Shown here: in pieces, positions 53,978-64,000 of the stretch
Layout of the letters: each line of letters opens with the position of its first letter
Position numbering within the stretch: position 1 is the stretch's first letter
Source of the DNA: Parietaria judaica
Lineage: Eukaryota; Streptophyta; Magnoliopsida; Rosales; Urticaceae
Assembly: GCA_954871525.1 (NCBI GenBank)
Contig: OX940862.1
Coordinates: 42,835,732-42,899,731 of the forward strand
Direction of reading: 5' to 3'
DNA length: 64,000 bases
The notes under the pieces: generated by a model
What the model was told of the DNA's origin: nothing
Databases searched by the model: none
The model's input: the letters and a program-made list of their open reading frames with translations, nothing else
Program-made: the position numbers and the translations under genes

Positions 53978-55450
53978 ATGATGATGCAGTACCCAATGCT
54001 CACGAAGAGAAACTACTCGGTGTGGGAGTTGAAGATTCGACTAAACCTTCAGGCGCAAGGAGTCTGGGAGGTCGTAGAAGACGGAGATGTCGAAGCACGC
54101 AAGGATAGGATGGCTCTCGCCGCCATCAATCAGGGTGTTCCAGAAGATGTCCTCATGATCGGCGAGAAGGATTCCGCAAAGAAGACGTGAGAGACGTTGG
54201 GAACGATGCACATGGGCCTAGATTTTTTTAGAGAAGCCAAGGTTCAAACCTTGAAGAGCGAGTTTGAGGTTCTCCGTATGAGAGACGGTGAATCCTTGGA
54301 CGAGTTCGCTATGAAGCTTTCATCTCTTGCAACGGGTATCCGCTCACTAACCGAACAGGTGGATGCGACAACCGTGGTCAAGAAATTCTTGAGATCTGTA
54401 ACTCACAGATACATGCAGATCGTGACGTCGATCGAGCAGTTCGGTGACCTCAAGACTATGTCAGTCGAGGAGGTTGTCAGTCGTCTAAACGTCCACGAGG
54501 ATAGGCTTTCGGGCTATGGCGACAAAGAAGAGGAGAAACACTTCCTGCTCACGCATGAAGAATGGAAGGCTAAACAGAAGTCGAGCCAGCGAGAAGATTC
54601 TTCTTCAAGCTCGTCGAGTCGCAACGGATACAGCAGCGAGAGCCGTGGATGTGGCAGAGGCCGCGGTCGAGGACGTGGTCACGACCAGTGTGGTCGAGAC
54701 AGTAGCACTCCCCGCCAAGACGGCGCCACGCGAAAGAAAAAGAGCACAGTGAAGTGCTATAATTGTCATATGTATGGTCAATACGCAAATGAGTGTCATA
54801 CTAAGAACCGCGACGAAGAAGCGAATCTGGTGAGATTCGATGACGACGAGCACGCACTTATGTTCGCCGAGGAGATGGTGGATTTAAGTAGCGACGAGCA
54901 CGACGACCAGGATGTGGTCGATGAGACACACGTCGAGCAGGAGCGCGTCGACATTGTACTCTACGACCAGGTATCCACCAAGGAGGTACCTAACGACCAA
55001 GTACTGAGCCGTGAGGACGAGCTCATGATGTCAGAGAAGCCCAGCTCGACCAATAAGAACAACAAGCAAACCAGAAAGGTGATGCTCAATGAAGACAAGG
55101 TTGTCGCCAACCTACTCGTAGATGGCGAAGAGAAGGTCTATACTGACATTTGGTATTTAGACAACGGAGCCAGCAACCACATGACGGGTCATCGAGCGAA
55201 GTTTGAAGAGCTCGACGAGAGGATCACAGGAAATGTTAAGTTTGGCGATGGTTCCATCGTTGACATCAAGGGCAGAGGGTCCATCCTGTTCAAGTGCAAG
55301 AACAGAGACCAACGCCTGTTGACCGAAGTCTACTACATACAAAAGTTAGAGAGTTACATCATCAGCTTAGGACAGATGACGGAGATCGGTCACATAGTGA
55401 TATTATCCGGGGAGTTCCTAAAGATGTGGAACAACGACAACGTGCTATAG
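53978..55450 (+). pseudogene. gag-protease of copia element E
   Basis: Gag region of the UBN2/Retrotran_gag type (NYSVWELKIRLNLQAQGVWE; LKSEFEVLRMRDGESLDEF; VVSRLNVHEDRL), then Ser- and Gly/Arg-rich stretches, a zinc knuckle CYNCHMYGQYANEC and the protease motif WYLDNGASNHMTG. The knuckle has Gln where the CCHC pattern needs His. A TGA at 54,188-54,190 replaces what is normally Trp (KKT*ETLGTMHMG). The frame ends at 55,450 shortly after the region leading to integrase (EVYYIQKLESYIISLGQM). The start at 53,978 or 53,981 is chosen because it opens the conserved gag block. Confidence 0.85.
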
Positions 55451-55476
55451 ATGAAGGTGAAGAGATAATCGAGTCG

Positions 55477-55746
55477 GTTGTAGCATTCATTATATATAGA
55501 CCTTACTATGTAATAGCATAACACGAGCTCTTTTACACACATCTCTTATCAACTACGATATGTATTCACTTTGTGATCAAGCAATAACAACACTTTCCCT
55601 TACGGTCTACATTCCTTATTGATTTATCGTCTTTGCTATTTTCACCAAACTGGATTCACCACGAATAATTGAGATCCACCATCTTTTCACATCGTACCGA
55701 AGTACAATCACTTTGTGATAGTTGGTCCTGCTTATTCGCATCAACG
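55477..55746 (+). mobile_element. 3' LTR of element C, second part
   Basis: Matches 26,287-26,555 of the 5' LTR (TTATATATAGACCTTAC, CTTACGGTCTACATT, GAGATCCACCATCTTTTCAC) and ends CGCATCAACG followed by GAGCC. About 195 bp of the LTR between 39,204 and 55,477 are missing. Confidence 0.9.
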
Positions 55747-55751
55747 GAGCC

Positions 55752-57125
55752 ACGAACTAACGTTTGGTCCCTAACCCAAGTTGTTGGAAAATTCTCTAGT
55801 AATTTACCACAGGTTACCAGAGTCCAACTCCGAGCTATAAGAACATTTTTCACTCGTCCCCATCATGTTGTTGTTTGCCGTCAGCAGGTACACAAGAGCG
55901 ATGATCATCCCCAAGTCCAACCCTTGCAAAGGCAGGGATAGTAAGTGACAGGTGGCCCCTGCGCCGGTTGGAACATTTTCTGCTCGCTCGACTTCATTCC
56001 ACGCCTTCTGTAACATTTTTCGCTTGTTGTTCCTCTTTCTGCCTCTCTTTAAGCCTCACTTAGTTATTAAGTCTGGTTGCCGCAGACGAAAGGAGATGAC
56101 GATCATAGTGTTCAGCGCAGATGAGGAGGCCGGTTGGGATAAGGGGCTATCAGGTCGCACCAAGAGCATGTGTATGAAAATTTTCCACTCTCTATGCGTC
56201 CCATATTTATGCAAATTTTTTGCTCTCCGAAGCAATGGCCTAAAAGAAGAAAGGAATCATGTTAGGAACGTCGACCTCAGAATTCTAAATTGGAAGACAG
56301 GCATATGCGTAAGCTCGACGTCAGTGTTCGAGATGGTAAGCCTGACTTCAATGTTCAGTGAAAGCATATTAGAAGTTGGTGATACTATCTTTGACATCGG
56401 TCTTAATAACTCCGAACTCGGATGTTCTAACCCAAACTGCATCCCTCGGTGTACTAACACTGTCATCACACTTAATACCACTTAACTCGGGAACTGCGGT
56501 CACCGATCTCGGTGATCAGGGATAGTAAGTGTGACCCCAAAGCATCGAAAGTTAGCAAGTCCGAATCCACACCTCGATCTTTCTAACGCCGAACTACAAA
56601 CCGGGGATACAATCCCCGACATCAATCTTAATACCTTGGATGTTGGAAACCGCGATGACCGACTTCGGTGTTCTCACACTCTTACATCGAAGTGAAAAAT
56701 GCACAGTTCAATGGAATCAAGACCGATATCGTGGTTTCTAGATGCGCAAAGATCCACACATTTTTCAAGATAGGCAAAAATCCGAGTTTGAACTGGGCAA
56801 ATAAAAATGTGAAATGGGCCTAAGATGGGAAAAGTTACCAACCGGGGTCGACGACGAAGAGGGAGAGATGAAGGAAACCAACTTGAGCGACTTCCGTGGA
56901 AGGACATTGTGGAGCTCCGGGAGGAAAGTGGTCCCAAAAATGGAAATGGATTTAGTTGTCCCAAAACAGCGATTGGAGGTAGATTGAGAGAAAGGGGTTG
57001 TGCGGTGAGTGAAAATGGGCACCTAGGGTTTCTTTTCTCTCTTTACACTCGATCACATGGACAAAATGAGAATAAAACACTGAACATTATTAGTTTTTGA
57101 ATTGAAACATTCATCACCAAATATC
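55752..57125. other. Flank of element C, possible CACTA subterminal repeats
   Basis: No gene recognised. 56,260-56,690 repeats loose motifs such as GACATCGGTCTTAATAA, GACTTCGGTGTTCTCAC and GACGTCAGTGTTCGAG. Similar motifs lie on the other side of C at 25,520-25,700. With C removed the two flanks join, so this may be the continuation of the CACTA-type remnant. Confidence 0.35.
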
Positions 57126-57330
57126 AAATTTGTAATGACCCGATTTCTCACACATAGAACCTTTAAAAATAATATATTGTATCTTTTGGTTTTATAAGGT
57201 ACATTTTGATGATAATTGAATGATAAGTTATGGATGATATTGTTGTGAGTTTCTAGATGTTATGCATTATGCATTTAAAAATTTGATGGCGGAAAAGAAT
57301 TTCTGTAAAATACAAGTAATGTTACTTACA

Positions 57331-57535
57331 TCTATGTTTGTTAGCACTACCGCTATCCTGTTAGTACTTACCTATATGTTTGTTGGTACTACCGCTATGC
57401 CGTTAGTACTTACCGCTATGTTTGTTGGTACTACCGCTATGCCGCTAGTACATACCTCTATGATTGGTTGTACTACCGTTATGCCGCTAGTAGTCCCGCT
57501 ATGTTTGTTATCACTCCCGCTAGTCATTTCGGGAT
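57331..57535 (+). repeat. 42-bp tandem repeat, about 4.7 units
   Basis: Units read CTATGTTTGTTGGTACTACC followed by GCTATGCCGTTAGTACTTACC. As 42 is divisible by three, one frame stays open across all units and spells a 14-residue repeat (MFVGTTAMPLVLT). I consider that frame fortuitous. Confidence 0.85.
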
Positions 57536-60297
57536 TCGCGTGAGATACTTATTAAGGCGGGGTTAACATAAACGCTTCCGGAATTGGAAGGATGATGTTT
57601 CGTATCAATAAGTTTCTATAAGTAAGAAACGATACCGAGAAATAAAGAAAGAAAATGTATGATATAAATCATTTCATCATGAGGGGAAAATAGGATTTAA
57701 ATTATAAACAAAGTATCTTCAAAGTTGACTAAAAGTCAACTAAGCCGGAATGAATATTTCCGAGTCCCGAATGAAACCAAAAATATTATTTTTGGAATCT
57801 ATATGAAAATTTATTAAAGATAGGTACGTTCAAAGTGATATTTCATCAAGGTCCTCAACTTTTAGAAAAGTTGCACTATGGCCCAAAATTGCCAAAAAAA
57901 GTCGCAATTATGCCCCTAATCCGATTTTCAACATTTTAAGCTCGTCCTTGATGTCCATACACGTTCTCAACACTTAATGTATGTTGAAATTTGAAGAAAT
58001 ACTCTCTTAGAAATCAAAAGAAGCCTTAAGGTCATTTTGTCATATGTGCTTGTCTTATACTTTTCCCAAATGAATAAATGGGTTCATAGGAGTGCATGAG
58101 AGTCATAATAACTCTTCTATCAGCCCTAATTAGACCACAACACTCCAATAAGGTCCAATGAGAGACTTGAGTGCTCTACAAGCTTTATCGAACCCCAAAA
58201 ACTCATTATGACATGTCTTATGCACTCGAGGAGAAATATGCTCTTGTCTATTCACCACACCACTCATTCGCACGATTTTCTTCTCTCTCTAGACCATAAA
58301 AGAATCTCTATCTTCAGCCATATCTCTCTCTAAGAAACCCTAAGAGCATTTTCTTGAAGAAACCCTCCAAGAAGACCACAAGATCATCATCTTTGTATCA
58401 ACTTTTCCAAGAAGAAGAAAAGGGTAAGAACATCTCTTGCATGTCGATTTCCCGAACAGTTTTCTCTCTGAAATTTATGCTCATTTTTACTCCATATTGT
58501 TGAGTGCTAAGGCCACGAAATCATGGAGAAATAATCGTGAAGATCCGATCTCAAACACTCCATTTATTCCACAAACCGTGTCATTGCTAGAAGTTCCAAA
58601 GAAAGAGGTAAGGAAACCTCTTGCATGTTGATTTTCTTAATGGCCATAAGATATGAACTTATGTTCACAATATTTTCTCTTATCCTAGATCAAAATCCAG
58701 CCTTCTATAAGATAAGGTCGTTGTGGAGAGCTCCTGAGTTTCCAACTACACAAGTATTAACTAGTGGGAGAAAAACTCAAGAAAGGTATAACCTTCACAC
58801 TAAAAACCATCACTCTTTGATGAATGGTTATGATACTATGTTTCATGCTTATTTATGATTTAATTAATACATGCGTAAATGGTTTGTGTATTTTCATTAA
58901 GTTGGCCACGAAGCCTTATGTTTGATGATGATTGAATGACATGCATGTTGCTGGAATTAGGGTTTTGGTGAAGCCCTATTTTGTAGGGGTCATAACCAGA
59001 CCAAATGAATTCCAAATATAGAAAATGACCTATTTATAGATATATCTATGTGTCTAGCATAACATACTGGAAATTTAGAGCCATTAAAGTTATGAGTTTT
59101 AAGATATGAGTCGTGCACTATTAGTGTGCAAAACTGTTTTCACCTCCAGGTAGATCTGAAAGTTTTGATTTAGAATACATTTTTCACCAACTTAAAATTT
59201 TTATAAATTATTATAAAAATTATATGATATATGTATATTTCTTATTGAATTAATAAAGTTGGTTTTGCTGAAAAATATACTCCGGTTAGTTCAAAACAAT
59301 TCACGGAGTAATGACATGCAAATCTTTTCTCGGTTTTAGACAGATTGTGAACTACGTTAGTAAAGTTCTTTAAACGATGATATATAGTTTATATTTTGGT
59401 GAGATAAAAATATATGTTATAGTTAAGTTAGTTATAAAGACATAGGAATTGGTTTTGTTCCAAAACAACCTCTGATCGATTTTATAAAAATCACGCACCG
59501 AAGGTCGCAAACTGTTTTTTATATATAAGGGCAGATTTGAGTTCATATATATATATGATTTACCAAGGGATTTTATTTTCGGGAAATGAACTAAATACTT
59601 TATAATGTCAAGTTTAGAGCAATCACAATTGGTTTTATGTTAAAACGAGTCTTCTTTTATCGGATAGAGGTTATAAAGTAAGCATATACAAGCTAGCCTA
59701 CCACTAGAGGTAGAACTGTGGCCCAAACAAATAGTTTCAATTTTGAGTAATGGGGCTATGATATTAAAAATAAAACACAAAGGTTAGGATAATAACCTAG
59801 GAGATCTAAATAATTTACGATTATGAAAATGATCACGCCCGATGTTGTATCGGATTTTCAAGATAAAGGCTATGTTTACAAAAGATGATAAGGAAAAACT
59901 CGAAGAGTTATCAATAAAAGGAATAGTTTCTATTTAAATAGATACGAATCTTAAATGATGATTTTATGGCATGAAAATACTTATACACTTACTTGAAGTT
60001 AAGTCGTACAATGTTACGGAGATCTTTAAACAAAGAAACGTGTTGATACAAAATCAGATAGTGTCGAAACCTTAGTTCCTTAGAATTCCAACAACGTAGA
60101 GCATGCATGTAAACCTGGATCCAAAAGACTGACGATTCATCTGGTCGGATTAAACAGGTAAGTAGGTTGTCCATAAGTGTCATAGGTTGTAGCTTCAAGT
60201 GCAGCGAGGACACCAGGTGAGTACAGATCTCACTACAGCATGAATAGTTTTCAGACAAAAAGATGAAATATGTCAAGACATGAATATATGTGATGTT

Positions 60298-60399
60298 TGG
60301 GAGCATTGACTCCAATGCATGAATGATTGATTGGGAGCATGGACTCCGATGCATGAATGATTGATTGGGAGCATGGACTCCGATGCATGAATGATATGT
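60298..60399 (+). repeat. 34-bp tandem repeat, 3 units
   Basis: GGGAGCATGGACTCCGATGC then ATGAATGATTGATT, three copies; the first has two changes. Each has GGAG and CTCC able to pair. It lies upstream of the TATA box of the long LTR. Confidence 0.85.
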
Positions 60400-60639
60400 G
60401 TGGTCCTTCATGGACAATGATATGATTATATGGATCATTGTGAATCCTAAGATGTTAATGTGTCATGTTATTCCAAGTGTTGATATTGGAAAAGAAAAGA
60501 AGGTATGATGAAAAAATGATTGAATGAGCTTTGAATTATGTCATAATGCATGTAGGCATAATAGGGTAACCTTAATTAACAAAGATGACCAATGTTTTCA
60601 AAGCTCGTGTCGTGCCATCCGATCGGGGTATAAACATGT

Positions 60640-60650
60640 TATAAAAGGGG
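60640..60650 (+). promoter_or_regulatory. TATA box of the 4.35-kb LTR
   Basis: TATAAAAGGGG followed by CTTTAAGCCC; a weaker TATAAA lies at 60,629. Position about 830 bp before the LTR end suggests the R-U5 part is downstream. Confidence 0.6.
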
Positions 60651-61539
60651 CTTTAAGCCCAAGGTCGTGTTGGCAAGGGACCTTGCAACCCTCAGACCAT
60701 TTGCGGCTGCGCGCAAAGGGCACGTACAGATATGGGTGATCACCAGGCAAGACAGGGCCAATCCCTTGAGCCAGTTAAAGGAAAAGAAAGGAAATGTTTT
60801 CAAAAGTTACCCAATAATATAGCATAATTGGTCATACATATATGCACGATTGACATATGTTTTTGTGAGGATAATGTTTGTACTCGCTGAGCGTAAGCTC
60901 ACCTAATATTTGTTCATGCTGTAGGTAAGAAACACATGGCATGAATTTGTTATGGTGGACTCGCGAAGGAATGGTGATGCACGAGGTGGTCATGGGATAG
61001 GATGGGTAACCGCTAAAGTTTCCGCATATTTTGATGAACAAAGTAATTGACGTATGTTTTATGAACCACAGTTTATGTTTTGGGATTTTAGTATAATATT
61101 ACATCCATACGTTAAGAATTTACGCATGAAATGCTTGTCTCGGATTCATAATCCGAGACAATGTTTATGAAGCATTATATTGGACTTTTCAAAAAAGTGA
61201 TTTCTGTAAAATATTTAACAAGCCTTCAAAGTTTTATGAAGTTCTCATGTTCTTTGAAGATATCCAATAATGGTCGCTTTTGAATATTTTATGCTCAAGT
61301 ATTGATCTTAAATTTCTTATAGGAAGTTTAAGACGTGTGTGCCTATGAGCACAAGTCAGATGATGTTTTTAAACAAAAAAAAAAGTTATTCCTAAATTTT
61401 TGTAACAAAGAGTTTTATGAAATCGTAAGAAAGTAAGTGATTTTTAAGTCGTAGCGGACGGCGCTAGGCCGGGTCGCTACAAAATTTCACCCAAAAATAT
61501 TAGTAAATAATGAATTTTCCCATTAACAAGTAATATATG

Positions 61540-61998
61540 GGTTAGGTGCCTGAGACACCCGACGACACGTCTGTACTCCGTGGGTTCCTTTTGCATCTTT
61601 CCCGAGCTTTAATTTCCGTTCCATCGGATACTTGCTCGGGTTGCAGTCCGACATCTTGATCTGCTTCAAATTTTTTATCGCATAAGCTGACTGCTTCAGC
61701 GTGGCGCATTCATTCTTCTAATCGACTTCGATGCCAAGGTAGTATGAGAGTAGTCCGAGGTCGCTCATCTCAAACTCCTTCATCATGTGCTTCTTGAATC
61801 CATCTATGCCTTCTGCACTGGATCCAGTCACGATCAGGTCGTCGACGTACACACCGACAATGAGGGCCTCATCTCCTGAGTTCCTCGTGTAGACTGCTTG
61901 CTCCTGGGAACACTTATTGAAACCAAGAATCTTCATACTCATGTCGAGTCGAGTGTTCCATGCGCGTGGTGTTTGTCGCAGCCATAAAGAGCTTTTGA
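61540..61998 (-). pseudogene. Ty1/copia reverse transcriptase fragment
   Basis: Read leftward: LRQTPRAWNTRLD, GFNKCSQEQAVYTR, then the catalytic YVDDLIVTGS, LGLLSYYLGIEVD, a stop at 61,718-61,720, and further RT sequence QSAYAIKNLKQIKMSDCNPS and KYPME to about 61,540. Only the C-terminal half of RT is present, with no flanking integrase or RNase H. It does not belong to element E by position, and relation to it is unknown. Confidence 0.88.
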
Positions 61999-62495
61999 CT
62001 ATCTCATGGCCAAGCCAACATAAAGACTAATCTTTGTAGCTGGCAAACACTTGCTTTTTTATACTTTCCGTCACAATAATTTACTTTTCGCTTGAGATTC
62101 TGTTTTTGTTTCATTAAAAATTCTTTAAAAATTAATACTGTAACTGTAATTAGTTTGCTTGCTTGGTCCTAAACCTCAATTAGCACCTCTTACTTTCTAA
62201 TTATGGCACTTTTGATAATTTCCAAAAAAAAAAAAAAACTATTTTGCAATTTCCTATTATATATTAAATATCAGGGAAATGGACAAATTTTCTATTTTGA
62301 TAATGACATGATTTTAAGTTTTAACAAAATAAGTGAAACATTTGATATTAATAGAATAATATATATTAAAAACGTTAGTTATAAAAAAATGAAAACATTT
62401 TAACACAAAAATGAAGATATTACATACTTACGAACTATTAACTCTTTATAAGATACAGTCACTTTAAAACCCACTTCTATAACTACACTATTTAC
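61999..62495. other. AT-rich spacer
   Basis: No gene recognised. An A run at 62,223-62,239; otherwise AT-rich sequence up to the target-duplication copy TATTTAC at 62,489-62,495. Confidence 0.5.
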
Positions 62496-63120
62496 TAGGG
62501 CTGAAATTGGATTAGATATCCGTTTTTATTTTATTTTATTTTAACTATCCGGTATCCGAATTCTGATATACAAAATCTATATCTGAATCCGAAAACCCGG
62601 ATATCATTTTTTTAACCTGAATTAATTTTCCGATCCAGTTTTATAAAGCGGATCCGGGGTTTGTAACCGGATACGACCTTACCCGGATCCGGATCGATAA
62701 TTTAATTTTTTTTTCCTTCTAAAAACGTCCATTGCGATCAAAACCGCACAAAAATTTGATGCCTATCTCAAGACCGTACATCAAATACCAATTTAAAAAA
62801 ATGCATCAAAGCGGATAATAAAAATAAAAAACGTACATCTCATTGCATAAAAATTATAATACATTAAAAAAAATTACATTGTCTCGCCATCTTTTCCATG
62901 CATATCTTAAAATGCATAAAAAAAGTAAATTGTCAAAATTAGAATGAAACCCTATTTATAAAAAGAAAAAGAGTTGTGAAACCGGACATCCGGATTATAA
63001 AAAAGTAAAACTCGCAATCCGTATCCGGTTCTAATCCAGATATCTTGAATCTGGATGTGGATACGGATTTAATTTTAACACTTTGGTTTCGGATTCGGTT
63101 TTCAAGACCAATTTTCGGGT
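62496..63120. mobile_element. Non-autonomous hAT-like element, 625 bp
   Basis: TAGGGCTGAAATTGG at the start and CCAATTTTCGGGT at the end, flanked by TATTTAC on both sides (62,489-62,495 and 63,121-63,127). Subterminal regions are full of GGATATCC/ATCCGGAT motifs in both orientations (62,512-62,695 and 62,978-63,070). No coding. Seven- or eight-base duplication and these repeats suggest hAT. Confidence 0.6.
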
Positions 63121-64000
63121 TATTTACTACTTACTTTTGCAATCATTTCTATAAATTATTTTCCGATATAATAATTAATGGCAAGTTTTGTTGATCTCTA
63201 CGCCAGAAAATTTCACTTTTGTGAAAAAGAAATTTGATTCTTTTAGCAATTTTCCATTGAAATGGGCCACGGCTTAACAATGACTCTGTCATGCTTGTCA
63301 GTTGTCATGTCGACGCTTGCGCTTTTTCTTTGTCGGTTCTCCATTATTGAAGCAATCAGATCCATATTATCACATTTCATTTATCTATAATTGGAGTCTT
63401 GGAGAGATCGGAACAAGTTTGCCTTTGGGAATCTCTTTTTACAAATCTCCTTTGGTTTCAAACCTAATCAACTTTATCAAATACAATTTATTAACCGGTT
63501 CGGGAAACCAATTTTGCAATTTGGTTTGAGAAATCAGTCTGAGAGTTCAGTCTACTAAACCAGTTTGAGAGTTTGATTTTTGAAATATTATTTGGCTAGT
63601 ATATGCCATAATAAAAAAATTGTTCATATTTCATGACTTTAATGACATGTTTAAATAATGTGATATGAAGTAGTAATTCAGTTTCAAGAGTTTAGTTAGT
63701 ATTGAATAATATACATAATTTAAGTATATTTAATAATATGATAGTAATATCATTAAAATACATAATTACATATAAAATTGATTTTAATAGTTTAATAGGG
63801 CAAACAGTCAAATAGTCAAACTTCAAACTCTAATTAGCCAAATAACCAATGTTTTAATTAATATTGTCAAATAGCCAATTAACCATATTAATAAATCACG
63901 AAAGACCGGACTACCCTTGTATTAACGTGGTTAATTTGTTTAAAAATAGATTATTTTTTTTTGAAAAAAAAATAATTTTTTGTTAAAATTTTAATCACGA
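63121..64000. other. AT-rich spacer at window end
   Basis: I see no supported gene. A 75-codon frame at 63,302-63,529 has no recognisable motif. 63,800-63,900 has a loose repetition of GTCAAATAGCCAA-like words. Confidence 0.5.

Larger units (their letters stand above)
53425..55476 (+). mobile_element. Element E: Ty1/copia retrotransposon, 3'-truncated
   Basis: LTR 53,425-53,810, primer site, gag and protease, then an abrupt end near 55,476 where C's 3' LTR resumes. RT, RNase H and the 3' LTR are absent. Only one stop interrupts almost 500 codons, so it is younger than its surroundings. Confidence 0.85.
25906..55746 (+). mobile_element. Element C: Tat-type retrotransposon with nested insertions, 29.8 kb
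   Basis: The 5' LTR starts at 25,906 after GAGCC (25,901-25,905). The 3' LTR begins at 39,024, is broken at 39,204, resumes at 55,477 and ends at 55,746, followed by GAGCC (55,747-55,751). The matching duplications show that everything between is one insertion plus later insertions: X1 in gag, and X2 with D, a MULE fragment and copia E in the 3' LTR. Without these, C itself is about 10.6 kb. Gag, pol and the antisense gene are present but heavily broken. Confidence 0.88.
57131..61481 (+). mobile_element. 4.35-kb solo-LTR-like unit
   Basis: TGTAATGACCC at the start and GGGTCGCTACA at the end, flanked by the duplication AAATT (57,126-57,130 and 61,482-61,486). Strong TATA box TATAAAAGGGG at 60,640-60,650, giving rightward transcription; GAGCGTAAGCTC hairpin near 60,889. 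No retrotransposon coding region lies inside. The size fits very long LTRs such as those of Ogre-like elements, but the family is not proven. Confidence 0.78.

Noticed and set aside
56257..57022. Minus-strand frames that could be a small gene
   Set aside because: No motif, no homologue in the window; repeated motifs suggest transposon subterminal DNA.
57262..57543. Hydrophobic 93-codon frame
   Set aside because: Created by a tandem repeat whose unit is a multiple of three, inside an LTR.
63302..63529. 75-codon frame near the window end
   Set aside because: No domain, no context and AT-rich sequence; likely chance.

Overview
The window is transposon-dense DNA from a flowering plant nuclear genome, probably a dicot. 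Evidence: AT-rich spacers, Ty3/gypsy elements of the Tat type (reverse transcriptase, two RNase H domains and integrase), a Ty1/copia element primed with TGGTATCAGAGC, hAT, CACTA-like and Mutator-like (MULE) remnants, and MITEs. I found no intact host gene, rRNA, tRNA or CRISPR. The species cannot be named from this sequence.

Layout. 1-2,320 is AT-rich spacer with two old foldback elements. 2,323-8,918 is element B, a 5'-truncated Tat element with an integrase remnant, an antisense gene and a 3' LTR. About 9,040-18,540 is element A, the best preserved Tat element: LTR, primer site, gag, protease, one open RT/RNaseH/second-RNaseH frame, integrase and an antisense gene; its 3' LTR is missing. 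19,286-23,127 is a decayed hAT element with BED finger, intron and dimerisation region. 23,512-23,770 is a MITE with a perfect 8-bp target duplication. 23,779-25,760 is a CACTA-type remnant.

25,906-55,746 is one nested structure. Tat element C is bounded by the 5-bp duplication GAGCC at both outer ends, 29.8 kb apart. Its gag is split by a 2.9-kb LTR-like insertion X1 (target duplication CCATA). Its 3' LTR is split by a second, diverged copy, X2. X2 is itself split by an oppositely oriented Tat element D (39,648-50,221) and by a MULE fragment (50,834-53,050) that carries a 625-bp hAT-like insert, and it ends in a truncated copia element E (53,425-55,476). 57,131-61,481 is a 4.35-kb solo-LTR-like unit with the duplication AAATT. 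61,540-61,998 is a copia RT scrap and 62,496-63,120 a foldback element.

The most interesting biology is a second, antisense gene between pol and the 3' LTR in all four Tat elements. It converges on pol. It encodes a plant-mobile / 'putative gypsy type transposon' domain followed by a coiled coil, and it carries introns at shared positions. In C and D it has a conserved TATA region and a pyrimidine-rich leader. Between the two converging genes lie a conserved hairpin and, in A and B, tandem repeats whose units each contain the same short stem despite otherwise different sequence. All these genes are damaged, so the inferences come from comparing copies within this window.
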